Of a stretch of 64,000 bases of DNA, positions 28,739 through 38,624 are shown one piece after another (positions within the stretch are counted from its first letter, which is position 1; every line of letters begins with the position of its first letter). Location of the stretch: positions 1 through 64,000 of the forward strand of contig CAJMQU010000007.1 in NCBI GenBank assembly GCA_905215555.1. Direction: 5' to 3'. The position numbers were made by a program, and so were the translations under genes. The stretch is from an uncultured bacterium (GTDB lineage Bacteria > Bacteroidota > Bacteroidia > Bacteroidales > Bacteroidaceae). Under the pieces are notes generated by a model. The model was not told where the DNA came from. It ran no database searches and saw only the letters and a program-made list of their open reading frames with translations.

Positions 28739-29623
28739 ATGAAAAAGATTTTAGGTATTCTCCTATTTATCAGCATTGCGCTGAACACCAACGCACAATT
28801 ACTTTGGAAAATCTCCGGTAATGGACAAGAAAAGCCCTCATATATCTTAGGTACACACCATTTAGTACCATTAAGTATAAAGGATAGCATCACCGGACTT
28901 CCACAGGCTATTGATGGAACTGCACAAGTATATGGAGAGGTTGTCATGTCCGAAGCAGCATCTCCCGAATTTATGCAATTGATGCAAAAAAATATGATGA
29001 TGGCAGGAGATACCACTCTTCAAGCTCTTTTCACTCCCGAACAATATGATGTGGTAGGCAAAGTAGTAAAAGAAAACCTGATGGCTGACATCGCCATGCT
29101 CGGAAAATATAAACCGGCTTTCATCACCCAACAATTGACTGTGATATTATGTATGAAACACTTAGGTGGTTTCAACCCTCAGGAACAGTTGGATACTTAT
29201 TTCCAACAACAAGCCATACAGTCCGGTAAGAAAGTGGGTGGTCTTGAAAGTATCCAGTCCCAACTCGATGTCCTCTTGAATAGCCAGACCTTGCAACGCC
29301 AGGCAAACTTACTCTATTGCCTTGCAAGTGATGTAGAAAAGACGATAGATCAGACAAAACGACTGAATGAGGCATACAAAGCCCAAAATCTGGATGAGAT
29401 GCTGAAACTGATGGAAGAACGGGATGGTAACTCTTGTGATCCGATGCCGGGTGAAATGGAAGTTTTGCTGGATAACCGCAACAAAGCATGGATTGAGAAA
29501 ATGCCGGCTATCATGAAAGATGCTCCTACTCTCTTTGTAGTAGGCGCCGGGCACTTACCGGGTAACAATGGAGTACTGAAACTGTTGAAACAACAAGGTT
29601 ATACAGTAGAACCTATGAAATAA
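28739..29623 (+). CDS. TraB/GumN-like (PF01963-type) secreted protein
   Basis: 294 residues with a signal peptide (MKKILGILLFISIALNTNAQ). The family landmarks are an N-terminal SYILGTHHLVP segment (around residue 37-47), an internal GGLESIQSQLDVL and the C-terminal FVVGAGHLPGNNGVLKLLKQQGY. The GTHH and GAGH motifs belong to the TraB/PrgY/GumN (Tiki-like) superfamily, members of which have been proposed to be metal-dependent proteases; function in Bacteroides is not established. It is the last gene of the plus-strand group, 29 bp after the C40 peptidase gene, and is followed by a terminator at 29681. Confidence 0.88.
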   Translation: MKKILGILLFISIALNTNAQLLWKISGNGQEKPSYILGTHHLVPLSIKDSITGLPQAIDGTAQVYGEVVMSEAASPEFMQLMQKNMMMAGDTTLQALFTPEQYDVVGKVVKENLMADIAMLGKYKPAFITQQLTVILCMKHLGGFNPQEQLDTYFQQQAIQSGKKVGGLESIQSQLDVLLNSQTLQRQANLLYCLASDVEKTIDQTKRLNEAYKAQNLDEMLKLMEERDGNSCDPMPGEMEVLLDNRNKAWIEKMPAIMKDAPTLFVVGAGHLPGNNGVLKLLKQQGYTVEPMK

Positions 29624-29680
29624 AAAACTATAAATTCTCTCTTTACGAACATTTTCTAAACACGAAAAGATGTAAGATAG

Positions 29681-29717
29681 CGGGTGATGGCAAGTGATTG
29701 CAATCACCCGATTTTAT
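29681..29717 (+). terminator. Terminator between convergent TraB-like and GH92 genes
   Basis: Perfect arms CGGGTGAT / ATCACCCG with a further inner GCAA/TTGC pairing, followed by ATTTTATT. It stands between convergent genes and may serve both. Confidence 0.75.
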
Positions 29718-29734
29718 TATAATCCTGTTTTGCA

Positions 29735-32032
29735 CTAACGAAGTATAAATCTCAGCGTACCACCTTTCACCAGTTCTTCATGGCTGATACGATAACGGGA
29801 TAATTTCTTCCCTCCCAATTCCATCTGCCGAATGTACAAAGACTCCGAAGAAGGCCGCTCAGTCTCAATCACCAGTTGATCACGTCCCCAGGTTTTAGGA
29901 TCAAGACGGATAATAACACGGTCGAACACAGGCGTAGAAAGAGTATAGTAGGGAGCACCGGGACAATCGGGATAGAATCCCATCATATTGAAAATGGCCC
30001 AGGTGGACATGGTACCGGTATCGTCATTACCCGGAATACCATCGGGAGTATTTTTGAAATACTTTTGCAAGAGACGCTGAATTTCCTTTTGCGTACGCCA
30101 TTCTTCACCCTTGAAATAAGAAAAAAGATGCGCATAAGCGATATCAGGTTCATTGGCAGGATCATAGAGACCGTCATCGAAGACACGCTGAAGCTTTTCG
30201 ATGAAAGGTTTCTGACCACCCATGAGACGCATCAACCCCTTTACATCATGAGGTACGTAGAAAGTATAGTTCCAGGCACAACCTTCGTGAAAACCGGGAT
30301 TCGGTTCAAAATTCTCTCCCTGACGCGGATTAAAAGGAGAATAGAACTGACCATCAGGTAAAATAGGACGGAAAGTTCCAAATTCCTTGCTATAATAATG
30401 TTTGTAGCCTAACGAACGGTTATAGAAAAGGCGGGCATCAGCCTGATACTTCCGGGCATCAGCCTTCCGGCCTTGCACCAATGCTTCCTTACCTAAAGCA
30501 TCAGCCAGTAAGGAAAGGGAGTAATCGGCAATATAATATTCCAATGCATGGGAAACGGAATTATCATACTGTTCGCGCAAGGGAACGTAACCCAGAGAAA
30601 GATAATCATCATTATCCGGACGCAACAGATTCTCTGCTCCTGGCAAAGTAGCAGACTTATACATAGCTTCATAAGCCAAATCAATATCAAAGTCGCGCAG
30701 CCCTTTCAACCAAGTATCTACAATGACGGGGATAGAAGGATCGCCCTCCATAGTCAATGTCTCGCGTCCGTAAAGTTCCCATTTGGGCAGCCAGCCGTGC
30801 TCACGATACATATCAAGCATGGAACGGACCATCTGTAGTTGACGTTCCGGATAAACCAGTGTAAGGAGTTGGTGCACGTTACGGTAAGTATCCCATAATG
30901 AGAAAACAGTATACCTGTCTCCCTTTGCCGTCAAAATCTCATTGCTCTCCATTGCAGGATATTGTCCATTGACATCTTGCAGAATGTTGGGATGTATCAA
31001 CGTATGATAGAGCGCTGTATAGAAGACTGTCTTTTGTTCTTCCGTACCGCCTTCTACAAGGATGCGTGAAAGGTCATCATTCCAGCGGGTACGGGCCTCA
31101 GCAAGTATCTGGTTGAAATTCTTTCCACCTTGTTCCTTATCCAGATTAAGACGTGCATTTTCTATGCTGACGAAAGAAACACCCATCTGGACTTCCACTT
31201 GTTCTCCCTCTTCCGTATCAAATGTGAGGAAAGCACCGATATCATCACCCGCAATCTCTTTATGATAGCGGGTATAAAGCTTATAACGTCCGTTATCCGC
31301 ATCCCATTCGGCTTCAACTCCGGTCATAGGACGTTGTTTCTTCCAGTAACCACTGGCAGAAGGCTGCTTGTTTACCCGCATTACGAAATAGATGGGAAAC
31401 ACTGCCTGGGGATTGTAGCAGAAGGTTCCAAGCAGTTTCATTCCTTCGAACTCGGTATCGCTCACTTGCCGCAGGAATGCACCAGTTTCATTGGTCAGTC
31501 CTTCGCCCAAATTCAACAGTACATGGCTTTGACCGACAGGAAAAGTAAAGCGGGAGACACCTGTACGGGATGTAGCGGTGACCTCTGTCTTCACATTATA
31601 ACGAGTAAGAAAGTTACTGTAATAACCGGGAGAAGCCTGCTCGTCCTTATAACGGCTGCCATACTCCTTATAATCCACTGACAAATCGCCCGTAGTAGGC
31701 ATCAGCAATAATGAGCCCAATTCAGGACAACCGACCCCACTCAGATTCACATGCGAATAACCCGTAAAGAAACAATTGTGATATTCGTAAGGAGTAGACC
31801 ACCAGCGAGCATCCTTATCATACTTATTATCTTCTGATCCCATCACATTGAAAGGGACTACGGACATCATACCGTTAGGACAGATAGCCCCCGGATTGGT
31901 GGTACCGAAATTGGTAGTCCCGACAAATGGATTGACGTAATTTAAAAGCGAAGCTCCCTCTTCACCTCCGGCAAATGCCGGAAGCAAAAAGAGAGCTGAA
32001 AGCGTGTAAGTCAATAATATACGTTTCATCAT
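29735..32032 (-). CDS. GH92 family alpha-mannosidase, secreted
   Basis: 765 residues with a cleavable signal peptide (ends PAFAGGEE, about residue 22). GH92 hallmarks: NPFVGT near residue 34, SHVNLSGVGCPELG, FYTALYHTLIHPN and FSLWDTYRNVHQL in the (alpha/alpha)6 barrel, YVPHDVKGLMRLMGG, then ANEPD with Glu628 at the position of the presumed catalytic acid, and GNDDTGTMSTWAIFNMMGFYPDCPG. Known activity: calcium-dependent exo-alpha-mannosidase, mostly alpha-1,2 or alpha-1,3. Its NPFVGTTNFGTTNPG N-terminal segment differs from the NPFIGTGGHGHTYPG type of the other GH92 proteins here, so it belongs to another subgroup. Last gene of the minus-strand operon GH92-MFS-GH130-GH92. Confidence 0.95.
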   Translation of the reverse strand: MMKRILLTYTLSALFLLPAFAGGEEGASLLNYVNPFVGTTNFGTTNPGAICPNGMMSVVPFNVMGSEDNKYDKDARWWSTPYEYHNCFFTGYSHVNLSGVGCPELGSLLLMPTTGDLSVDYKEYGSRYKDEQASPGYYSNFLTRYNVKTEVTATSRTGVSRFTFPVGQSHVLLNLGEGLTNETGAFLRQVSDTEFEGMKLLGTFCYNPQAVFPIYFVMRVNKQPSASGYWKKQRPMTGVEAEWDADNGRYKLYTRYHKEIAGDDIGAFLTFDTEEGEQVEVQMGVSFVSIENARLNLDKEQGGKNFNQILAEARTRWNDDLSRILVEGGTEEQKTVFYTALYHTLIHPNILQDVNGQYPAMESNEILTAKGDRYTVFSLWDTYRNVHQLLTLVYPERQLQMVRSMLDMYREHGWLPKWELYGRETLTMEGDPSIPVIVDTWLKGLRDFDIDLAYEAMYKSATLPGAENLLRPDNDDYLSLGYVPLREQYDNSVSHALEYYIADYSLSLLADALGKEALVQGRKADARKYQADARLFYNRSLGYKHYYSKEFGTFRPILPDGQFYSPFNPRQGENFEPNPGFHEGCAWNYTFYVPHDVKGLMRLMGGQKPFIEKLQRVFDDGLYDPANEPDIAYAHLFSYFKGEEWRTQKEIQRLLQKYFKNTPDGIPGNDDTGTMSTWAIFNMMGFYPDCPGAPYYTLSTPVFDRVIIRLDPKTWGRDQLVIETERPSSESLYIRQMELGGKKLSRYRISHEELVKGGTLRFILR

Positions 32033-32072
32033 TAATCAAATTGAGTTGACTAGGGAGAAAGTTGCCAACTAA

Positions 32073-33041
32073 TTATATACTGTTTTTCTTTGTGAACTCT
32101 ATGATTTCTGAAATATAACCAAAAGCCATCCCTACCACCGTATCGGCTGCACCGTAATATACTGCAACCTTATCACCATCCTGCAAGGATGCGCAAGGGA
32201 ATACTACATTGGGCACATCTCCCTGCAATTCATAAGGAGCAGCAGGAGCAAGCAGATATGGCCTCGTACGGTACAATACTTTAGCGGGGTTCTCCCTATC
32301 AAGAATGGCAGCTCCCATAGAGTAGCGGAAACCATTACAGGTAGTAATCACCCCATGATAGAATATCAACCAGCCTTCTTCAGTCAAGAACGGTACGGAA
32401 CCTGCCCCTATCTTCGTACACTGCCACGCACTTTCGGGAAACGGGGTAACTTTCATCACGCAACGATGTTCTCCCCAATACTTCATGTCCGGACTATAAC
32501 TGATGTAAATATCACCAAACGGGGTATGTCCGTTATCGCTCGGACGGCTCAACATAGCATATTTTCCGTCTATCTTCTGTGGGAAAAGCACTCCGTTGCG
32601 ATTGAAAGGCAGGAAAGCATTCTCACACTGGAAGAATTCTTCAAAATCAAAAGTATAGCCGATACCGATTGTAGGTCCGTGATAACCATTGCACCAAGTA
32701 ATCCAGTAACGGTCTTCAATCCAAGTCACGCGCGGGTCATATTTATACTCAGACTCTATCATCTCCGTATTTCCAGCTTTAAAACAGATGGGGTCGTGAT
32801 TTATCTCCCAATTGATTCCATCTTTACTGAATCCTGCAAAGATATTCATCTGTACCGCCTTGTTGTCACAACGGAACACACCGGCAAATCCACCTTCAAA
32901 CGGAACTACCGCACTATTGAAAATGCTATTGGAAGTCGGAATATGATAACGGCCTATAACCGGATTCTGTGAATAACGCCACATTACATCTGTGCAACCT
33001 TCCGGACGTTCTTCCCAAGGCATTGAAATTTTGTTGTTCAT
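32073..33041 (-). CDS. GH130 family beta-mannoside phosphorylase
   Basis: 322 residues, no signal peptide, hence cytoplasmic. Five-bladed propeller landmarks: NPVIGRYHIPTSNSIFNSAVV (residues 26-46), YKYDPRVTWIEDRYWITWCNGYHG (around 98-121, with the presumed catalytic Asp in DPRV), and WQCTKIGAGSVPFLTEEGWLIFYHG (around 205-229). Known reaction: phosphorolysis of beta-1,4-mannosides, in Bacteroides typically Man-beta-1,4-GlcNAc from N-glycans, yielding mannose 1-phosphate. Its neighbour is an MFS transporter 26 bp upstream, fitting import of a disaccharide followed by intracellular phosphorolysis. Which acceptor sugar is used is not visible. Confidence 0.93.
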   Translation of the reverse strand: MNNKISMPWEERPEGCTDVMWRYSQNPVIGRYHIPTSNSIFNSAVVPFEGGFAGVFRCDNKAVQMNIFAGFSKDGINWEINHDPICFKAGNTEMIESEYKYDPRVTWIEDRYWITWCNGYHGPTIGIGYTFDFEEFFQCENAFLPFNRNGVLFPQKIDGKYAMLSRPSDNGHTPFGDIYISYSPDMKYWGEHRCVMKVTPFPESAWQCTKIGAGSVPFLTEEGWLIFYHGVITTCNGFRYSMGAAILDRENPAKVLYRTRPYLLAPAAPYELQGDVPNVVFPCASLQDGDKVAVYYGAADTVVGMAFGYISEIIEFTKKNSI

Positions 33042-33067
33042 AATTATTCTTATATTTATTGTTATTA

Positions 33068-34378
33068 CTACTTAGTCTTCTTTGCATCCGGATATGTGAA
33101 CGGCACAAAATAAGTGATAAGGAAAGCCGGAATCGTCGCAAACAACGTAAAAATAAAGAAGGTCTTATATCCCAATGCATCACTGACAAAGCCACTGATT
33201 GATCCCGGAAGCATCACCCCCAGATTCATGATTCCCGAAGCGAAAGCATAGTGGGCCATCTGATGTTTTCCCGGAGCTACCTGCTGCATCATGAACAGTG
33301 TAAGACCTACGAAGCCAAAACCATAGCCGAAATATTCAAGCACAATGGCACCGCCAATCAACATACCGTTTTCCGGTTGATAAACAGCCAACAGCGTATA
33401 AGCAATGAATGGCAGATTGAAAATGCAGCACAATGAAAACAAAGTCTTGCTCAATCCCCTGTGAGAGATATAATATCCGGCCAGAAGCGAACCCAACACA
33501 AAAGCTGCCGCTCCATAAGTACCATAATACAATCCTATTTCCTGTTCATTCAACCCCAGACCGCCAACAGAACGTTCCGCTTTCAAAAACAAAGGAACAA
33601 TTTTCATCACAAAACCTTCGGCAAGACGATAAATGATAATGAAAGCGATATAGTACCAGATATGTTTCTTCCGGAAGAAATCTTTAATCACATCTATCAA
33701 CCGCTGCATCGTTTCTTTCGCAGAAGTTGATTTGTCAACAGCCGCTCCGCCTGATGGCAGCATCTTCATGTGATACAGTCCCAGCAACACCATGATAACT
33801 CCCATCAACAGCATTACTATCATCCAGGCTTGTACGGCCGCTTCGTGGCGGACAGTTTCTGTAGCCTCCGGCACTCCACCGAAACGTTTCAGCAACCAGC
33901 CTGCCAACCACACCAACCCTCCGGACGCCACAATCTTGGCAATATTGTAGAAAGCTCCCTGCCAACCTATATACTTAGCCTGATCCTGCTTATCCAGTTC
34001 CGACATATAAACACCATCCGTAGCCACATCGTGCGTTGCTCCACTAAAAGCGATGACTGCCAGCAAGGCAATACACACAGCAAAGAAAGCAGGCAAGTGC
34101 AGTGCCAGCGCCACCAAAGCAAATCCCACTCCGGTGGCCAATTGTGTCACTACAACAAAGAACTTCTTCGTTTTAAACATCTCCAGAAAAGGACTCCAGA
34201 GGAATTTCAGTGTCCAGGGCAGCATAATCAGTGATGTCCACAAAGCAATCTGAGCATCGCTGATACCCATCCCTTTGAACATCAATACGGACACCATGTT
34301 CAGCACAACAAAAGGCAATCCCATGGCAAAGTAAACGGTGGGTACCCATGAAATCGGGTTACGACTATTTCGACTCAT
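33068..34378 (-). CDS. Major facilitator superfamily sugar transporter (AmpG/permease-like)
   Basis: 436 residues with 12 predicted membrane segments and the central cytoplasmic loop around residues 215-245 (Lys-rich, DKSTSAKETMQRL). The first helices contain VYFAMGLPFVVLNMVSVLMFKGMG, similar to AmpG-like and nag-sugar permeases. Located between GH130 and GH92 on the same strand with gaps of 26 and 22 bp, so it likely brings mannose-containing di- or oligosaccharides across the inner membrane to GH130. Substrate specificity is inferred from context only. Confidence 0.9.
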   Translation of the reverse strand: MSRNSRNPISWVPTVYFAMGLPFVVLNMVSVLMFKGMGISDAQIALWTSLIMLPWTLKFLWSPFLEMFKTKKFFVVVTQLATGVGFALVALALHLPAFFAVCIALLAVIAFSGATHDVATDGVYMSELDKQDQAKYIGWQGAFYNIAKIVASGGLVWLAGWLLKRFGGVPEATETVRHEAAVQAWMIVMLLMGVIMVLLGLYHMKMLPSGGAAVDKSTSAKETMQRLIDVIKDFFRKKHIWYYIAFIIIYRLAEGFVMKIVPLFLKAERSVGGLGLNEQEIGLYYGTYGAAAFVLGSLLAGYYISHRGLSKTLFSLCCIFNLPFIAYTLLAVYQPENGMLIGGAIVLEYFGYGFGFVGLTLFMMQQVAPGKHQMAHYAFASGIMNLGVMLPGSISGFVSDALGYKTFFIFTLFATIPAFLITYFVPFTYPDAKKTK

Positions 34379-34400
34379 ACCTATTCTATTTTATCAATTC

Positions 34401-36677
34401 TTACTTCAGCGGATGACCGCCCATTGTTAATTCCAGAGTACCACCGTCTACTATATCCTGATGCGCAAAGAATGGAGTTTTCAGTTCTTTGCCATTCAAA
34501 ACCATCTTCTGCACATATTTATTTTCACGACTATTGTTGTGCGCTAAAATAGTGAAAGTCTTTCCATCTTTCAAATGAATGGTTGCTTTATTGAATAAAG
34601 GTCTTCCAATGGAATACACCGGTTTACCGGGACATACCTGGTAAAAGCCCATTGCATTAAGGATGTACCATGCCGACATCTGTCCGCAATCTTCATTACC
34701 CGAAAGCCCGTTAGGATCATTAAAATAAAGCGTGTGTAATACTTCATCTACCAGTTCCTGAGTTCTGTAGGGTTGTCCTACATAATTATACAGATGAGCA
34801 ATATGGTGGCTCGGTTCATTGCCATGCGCATATTGTCCTATCAAACCGGAGATATCGGCAGAAACCAGTTCGCCTTCCAAAGAAGAATCGGCTGTAAATA
34901 GTGAATCCAACTTATTTATAAAGCCTTCGCGACCTCCCATTAAATCTACCAATCCGTTCACATCATGAGGCACGAACCATGTCCATTGCCAGGCGGTACC
35001 TTCACAGTAGTCATCACTACGGTGATTGGAAGAACGGGGATTGAAAGGAGTACGCCAGTTACCTTCACTATCCAGTCCGCGCATAAAGCGGGTGGAAGGA
35101 TCAAAATAGTGTTTATACCCTTTGGCAAACTCTGCATATTTTTGTTGATTGGGCACATCACCCAGCTCGTTGGCCAGGACGGAAATACACCAGTCGTCAT
35201 AAGCGTATTCCAAAGCTTTAGCAACGGCTTCATTATCCTTGTCACACGGTACATATCCTATCTTATTCTTCCAATATTTAGCTTGCGGCATCAGATGCGG
35301 CAATACTAAAGGCGGACATTTTATTCCGGTCGTATCATATTCCGCAGCACGGAGACAAGCTTTGTATGCTTCTTTCACATCAAAGTTCCGGTAACCTTTT
35401 GTATAGGCGTCGGCAATAAGGGATGCCGCATGATAACCAATCATCGTGCCGGTATAATTTCCAGCCAGTTCCCACATCGGGAATACACCGCCTTCACGCT
35501 GTTTCAGGATGAGCGAGCGGATAAACGCTTCGTTTAAGTCCGGATCAATAATCGTCATCAAGGGATGATAGGCGCGGAAAGTATCCCACAAAGAGAAAAT
35601 CGTATAAACAGGTTCATCCACACTGCCGTTGCGAGGTTTTAAATCCATGCCGAGATAGCGACCGTCAGCATCCGTAAACAAATTGGGCTGCATACCGGTA
35701 TGGTAGAGTGCCGTGTAGAACATAGTCCGCTGATCGGCATCCGATGTTTCAATATCTATCTTTGCAAGATAATCGTTCCATGACTGGCGGGCTGCTTTGC
35801 GTACACCGTCAAAATCCCATCCGGGAATCTCTGCTTCCACATTCTTGCGTGCTCCATCCATGTCGACAGCCGAAACGCCTACTTTCACCAATACTTGCTC
35901 ATCTTTTCCGGTCTGGAATTGCAGTAACAGTTTGGCTGTAGGCAGAAGTGGCCCATCGGCATCCAATGCCATGGAATCGGTGACTAAAGTATAGGTAAAG
36001 GGTTTGGAGAACTTGGCATAGAAATTAATGTATTGGTCGAACGCCCAATACACAGTCTTCTTATGTCCGCGGATTTCAGTATCGCTGATAACCTCAAGCA
36101 CCATATCCTCATTCGTCTGGCGTTGCAGGCTGTAATCCAGATCAACGATGAATCCGGCATCTTCCGCTTTCGGGAAAGTATAACGGTGAATGGCGGCACG
36201 TTTGGAAGCTGTCAGTTCGGCTTGTACTTTATAACGGTCCAAGAAAACGGAATAATATCCCGGCTCGGCACTCTCGTTCCCATGCGAGAAAGCGGAAGCA
36301 TAAGCCATTTGCTGGCTTTCCGAACCCATAGACTGATATTCTTGCTGCCCCACAGTAGGCATTAGCAATATATCGCCATAATCCCCGCACCCTGTACCGT
36401 TGAGGTGAGTATGCGAGAAACCGTTAATGGTAGAATCAGCATAGTAATAACCGGAACAGGCATCCCACTGATAAATACGCGTATCGGGACTGGGTTGTAT
36501 CATCCCGTTGGGAACTACCGCCCCTGGATAAGTATGTCCATGTCCGCCTGTACCGATAAAAGGATTCACATAGGATGCGTGATCTTGTTGCTGAAGTACA
36601 TAAGTACAGCTACAAAACGTCATTCCCAGTAGTAGAAAAGCACTTGCCTGCTTTGCAATGGATTTCATGTTTTTCAT
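34401..36677 (-). CDS. GH92 family alpha-mannosidase lipoprotein
   Basis: 758 residues from the Met at 36677 (an alternative Met three codons later at 36668; the open frame goes up to 36728 without coding-like features). Signal peptide with Cys-containing end FLLLGMTFCSC, probably a lipobox. GH92 landmarks: NPFIGTGGHGHTYPGAVVPNGM, FYTALYHTGMQPN, FSLWDTFRAYHPL, WFVPHDVNGLVDLMGG, GNEPSHH with Glu621 at the acid position, and GNEDCGQMSAWYILNAMGFYQVCPG carrying the presumed base Asp. Predicted exo-alpha-mannosidase. First gene of the operon; its promoter should lie in the 128 bp before the IS66 left end, or may have been separated from upstream elements by the insertion. Confidence 0.94.
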   Translation of the reverse strand: MKNMKSIAKQASAFLLLGMTFCSCTYVLQQQDHASYVNPFIGTGGHGHTYPGAVVPNGMIQPSPDTRIYQWDACSGYYYADSTINGFSHTHLNGTGCGDYGDILLMPTVGQQEYQSMGSESQQMAYASAFSHGNESAEPGYYSVFLDRYKVQAELTASKRAAIHRYTFPKAEDAGFIVDLDYSLQRQTNEDMVLEVISDTEIRGHKKTVYWAFDQYINFYAKFSKPFTYTLVTDSMALDADGPLLPTAKLLLQFQTGKDEQVLVKVGVSAVDMDGARKNVEAEIPGWDFDGVRKAARQSWNDYLAKIDIETSDADQRTMFYTALYHTGMQPNLFTDADGRYLGMDLKPRNGSVDEPVYTIFSLWDTFRAYHPLMTIIDPDLNEAFIRSLILKQREGGVFPMWELAGNYTGTMIGYHAASLIADAYTKGYRNFDVKEAYKACLRAAEYDTTGIKCPPLVLPHLMPQAKYWKNKIGYVPCDKDNEAVAKALEYAYDDWCISVLANELGDVPNQQKYAEFAKGYKHYFDPSTRFMRGLDSEGNWRTPFNPRSSNHRSDDYCEGTAWQWTWFVPHDVNGLVDLMGGREGFINKLDSLFTADSSLEGELVSADISGLIGQYAHGNEPSHHIAHLYNYVGQPYRTQELVDEVLHTLYFNDPNGLSGNEDCGQMSAWYILNAMGFYQVCPGKPVYSIGRPLFNKATIHLKDGKTFTILAHNNSRENKYVQKMVLNGKELKTPFFAHQDIVDGGTLELTMGGHPLK

Positions 36678-36804
36678 TATTAAATTAAGTTTAATGAGCA
36701 TTGACGCTCTTTTTTCACTATGTATCAATAATACAACTCACTTTGTTGAAATACTAACTATAAGGAGTCAATTTTAAATTTAATTAATACTAAATTCAGC
36801 TTAA

Positions 36805-38396
36805 GTAACTATTCAGCCAAAGCGCAAAGTTCAGCCTCCTGCATGACAGATTCTGATTTAGTCTATTGATTTTCAGAGATAATAGGTGCTGTCTCATTTG
36901 GCTATATCAGACAAAATGCATATATTTGTATCTGTGAGAAAGCAGGTTAATGACATAAACGAAACTCTTGCCGGACTTATGTCTGAGCTGAAGGAATTGC
37001 GGGCAACCGCCGATTCCCAGCATGCCGAGATATGCTCGCTCAACCGGAATGTAGATAAACTGCTTAAGGAAAACCGCGAGTTGCGCAAGAGGTTGGAGAA
37101 ATATGAGAAGCCGCCTGAAGATTCCAGCAATAGTAGCACTCCCCCCCCCCTCTCCAAAGAGTCGTTGGCGGCGGAAACAGCCCGACGTACCAAATCACAG
37201 AGGCAGAAGTCTGACAAGCCCGTCGGTGGTCAGCTTGGACATGAAGGAACTACGCGTAAAATGGTTGAAGCACCGGATGCAATTGAGGATGTGTCGTCTC
37301 AATATTGCCGGGAATACGGCCGCGACCTGTCCGATATCAAAGGTGAACTCGATTATACTACCCAGGAAATAGACCTTCCTCCGATAATGCCGGTATACCG
37401 TGAACGTAGATTTTACAAGAAAGTCTGCTCCTGCGGATGCTGCAACCGGGGTTATGGGCCTCGCTGGAAAGGCGGCAATGCAATAACCTTTGGCAAAAAC
37501 ATAAGGGCTGTCGCCACCTATCTCAGCGTTGTGCAGTGTATGCCGTATGAGCGGTTGCAGTCTCTGTTTTCCACACTGTTCAATGTCAGCATAAGCCAGG
37601 GCACCCTTGCCAATATCGTGCGTGAGATGCTTGATAAGTCGAAAACTGCAATCGGTCTGATTGAACAGATGATCAAAGAATCGGCAGTAGTGGGCTTTGA
37701 CGAGTCGGGATGTTATGTCAAAGGGAAACTCGACTGGTCATGGATAGTACAGACCACGTATCTGACACTCGTATTCCGGGGTACAGGGCGTGGAGCAAAA
37801 ATGCTGGAAGAACGCTTCGGTGACTCATTGAAGAGGATGACTGCCGTTACGGACCGTCACAGCGCGTACTTCGCCATCGATTTCCCGGGCAATCAAATAT
37901 GCCTGACACATCTGCTGCGTAATCTTGAATATCTGAACGACATTGATAAAAAACAGACGTGGGCAAAAGAAGTCCAGGCGCTTTTACGGAAAGCCATACA
38001 TCAACGGAACGAAAAACCGACAGAGGTAATCCCGAAAGAGAGTTGGCTTGCAAGGCTCGACAACCTGCTCATGAAGAATCTCGGCAGTCTGCGCAAAGAG
38101 TTTGGCGAACTGAAACGGGAAATAATCAAATGTCGGGACTACATCTTCAACTTCCTTGAGAATCCGGTAATACCCTCTGACAACAACGCCTCGGAACAGG
38201 GAATCAGGAAACTCAAAGTAAAGCAGAAGATATCCGGATGCTTCCGTTCCGAAACAGGAGCAGATGCCTTTCACACACTGCATTCCATTGCAGACACCAC
38301 ATGGAAAAACAATCAGTCACCGCTTGAGGCTATCTTGGCACTCGTCTGAAATGACGAGGCTAGGTGGCGTGGCATATACTATGGCTGAATAGTTAC
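36805..38396 (+). mobile_element. IS66-family insertion sequence with a single transposase gene (TnpC-only type), about 1.59 kb
   Basis: Terminal inverted repeats: left 36805-36822 (GTAACTATTCAGCCAAAG), right 38379-38396, 17 of 18 bases identical when reversed. One large transposase frame fills the inside; the tnpA and tnpB genes of classical IS66 are absent, as in the ISBst12-like subgroup. No 8-bp target duplication is visible: CAGCTTAA on the left versus GCGACATG on the right. It lies between the divergent GH92 (36677) and GH38 (38625) starts. Confidence 0.88.
36916..38349 (+). CDS. IS66 family transposase (TnpC)
   Basis: 477 residues from the ATG at 36916; a GTG at 36886 in the same frame would add 10 residues. 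N-terminal coiled coil (residues about 10-65, ICSLNRNVDKLLKENRELRKRLEKY-like heptads), a DUF6444-like PPEDSSNSS(T)PP linker, then a Cys-rich zinc region CSCGCC, and the catalytic domain with VGFDESG, TDRHSAYF and the Glu in NNASEQGIRKLK. The frame appears intact. A run of ten C (within 37139-37151) encodes the proline linker and is a possible slippage or sequencing-error site. Element function: cut or copy transposition; only one gene is needed in this subgroup. Confidence 0.93.
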   Translation: MHIFVSVRKQVNDINETLAGLMSELKELRATADSQHAEICSLNRNVDKLLKENRELRKRLEKYEKPPEDSSNSSTPPPLSKESLAAETARRTKSQRQKSDKPVGGQLGHEGTTRKMVEAPDAIEDVSSQYCREYGRDLSDIKGELDYTTQEIDLPPIMPVYRERRFYKKVCSCGCCNRGYGPRWKGGNAITFGKNIRAVATYLSVVQCMPYERLQSLFSTLFNVSISQGTLANIVREMLDKSKTAIGLIEQMIKESAVVGFDESGCYVKGKLDWSWIVQTTYLTLVFRGTGRGAKMLEERFGDSLKRMTAVTDRHSAYFAIDFPGNQICLTHLLRNLEYLNDIDKKQTWAKEVQALLRKAIHQRNEKPTEVIPKESWLARLDNLLMKNLGSLRKEFGELKREIIKCRDYIFNFLENPVIPSDNNASEQGIRKLKVKQKISGCFRSETGADAFHTLHSIADTTWKNNQSPLEAILALV

Positions 38397-38624
38397 GCGA
38401 CATGCAGATAAATGCTAATTAAAATTAAAATATGAACTTGGTAATTCTTATTCCGATGAAGTGAATTGTATTATATGCGTAAAAAGATTCAGAGAATCCC
38501 TTACAAGATTGATTTAATAACGAGAAGCATAAAATTCACAGCGTCTTCTTGGAATCAAGAATCATATAATATGAATAAATAAAATCAGATTGTATTTATA
38601 TTTAGTATATAAAAATTAAACATT

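Noticed and set aside
36796..38404. 8-bp target-site duplication around the IS66 element
   Set aside because: Bases next to the two inverted repeats (CAGCTTAA and GCGACATG) do not match in any register tried.
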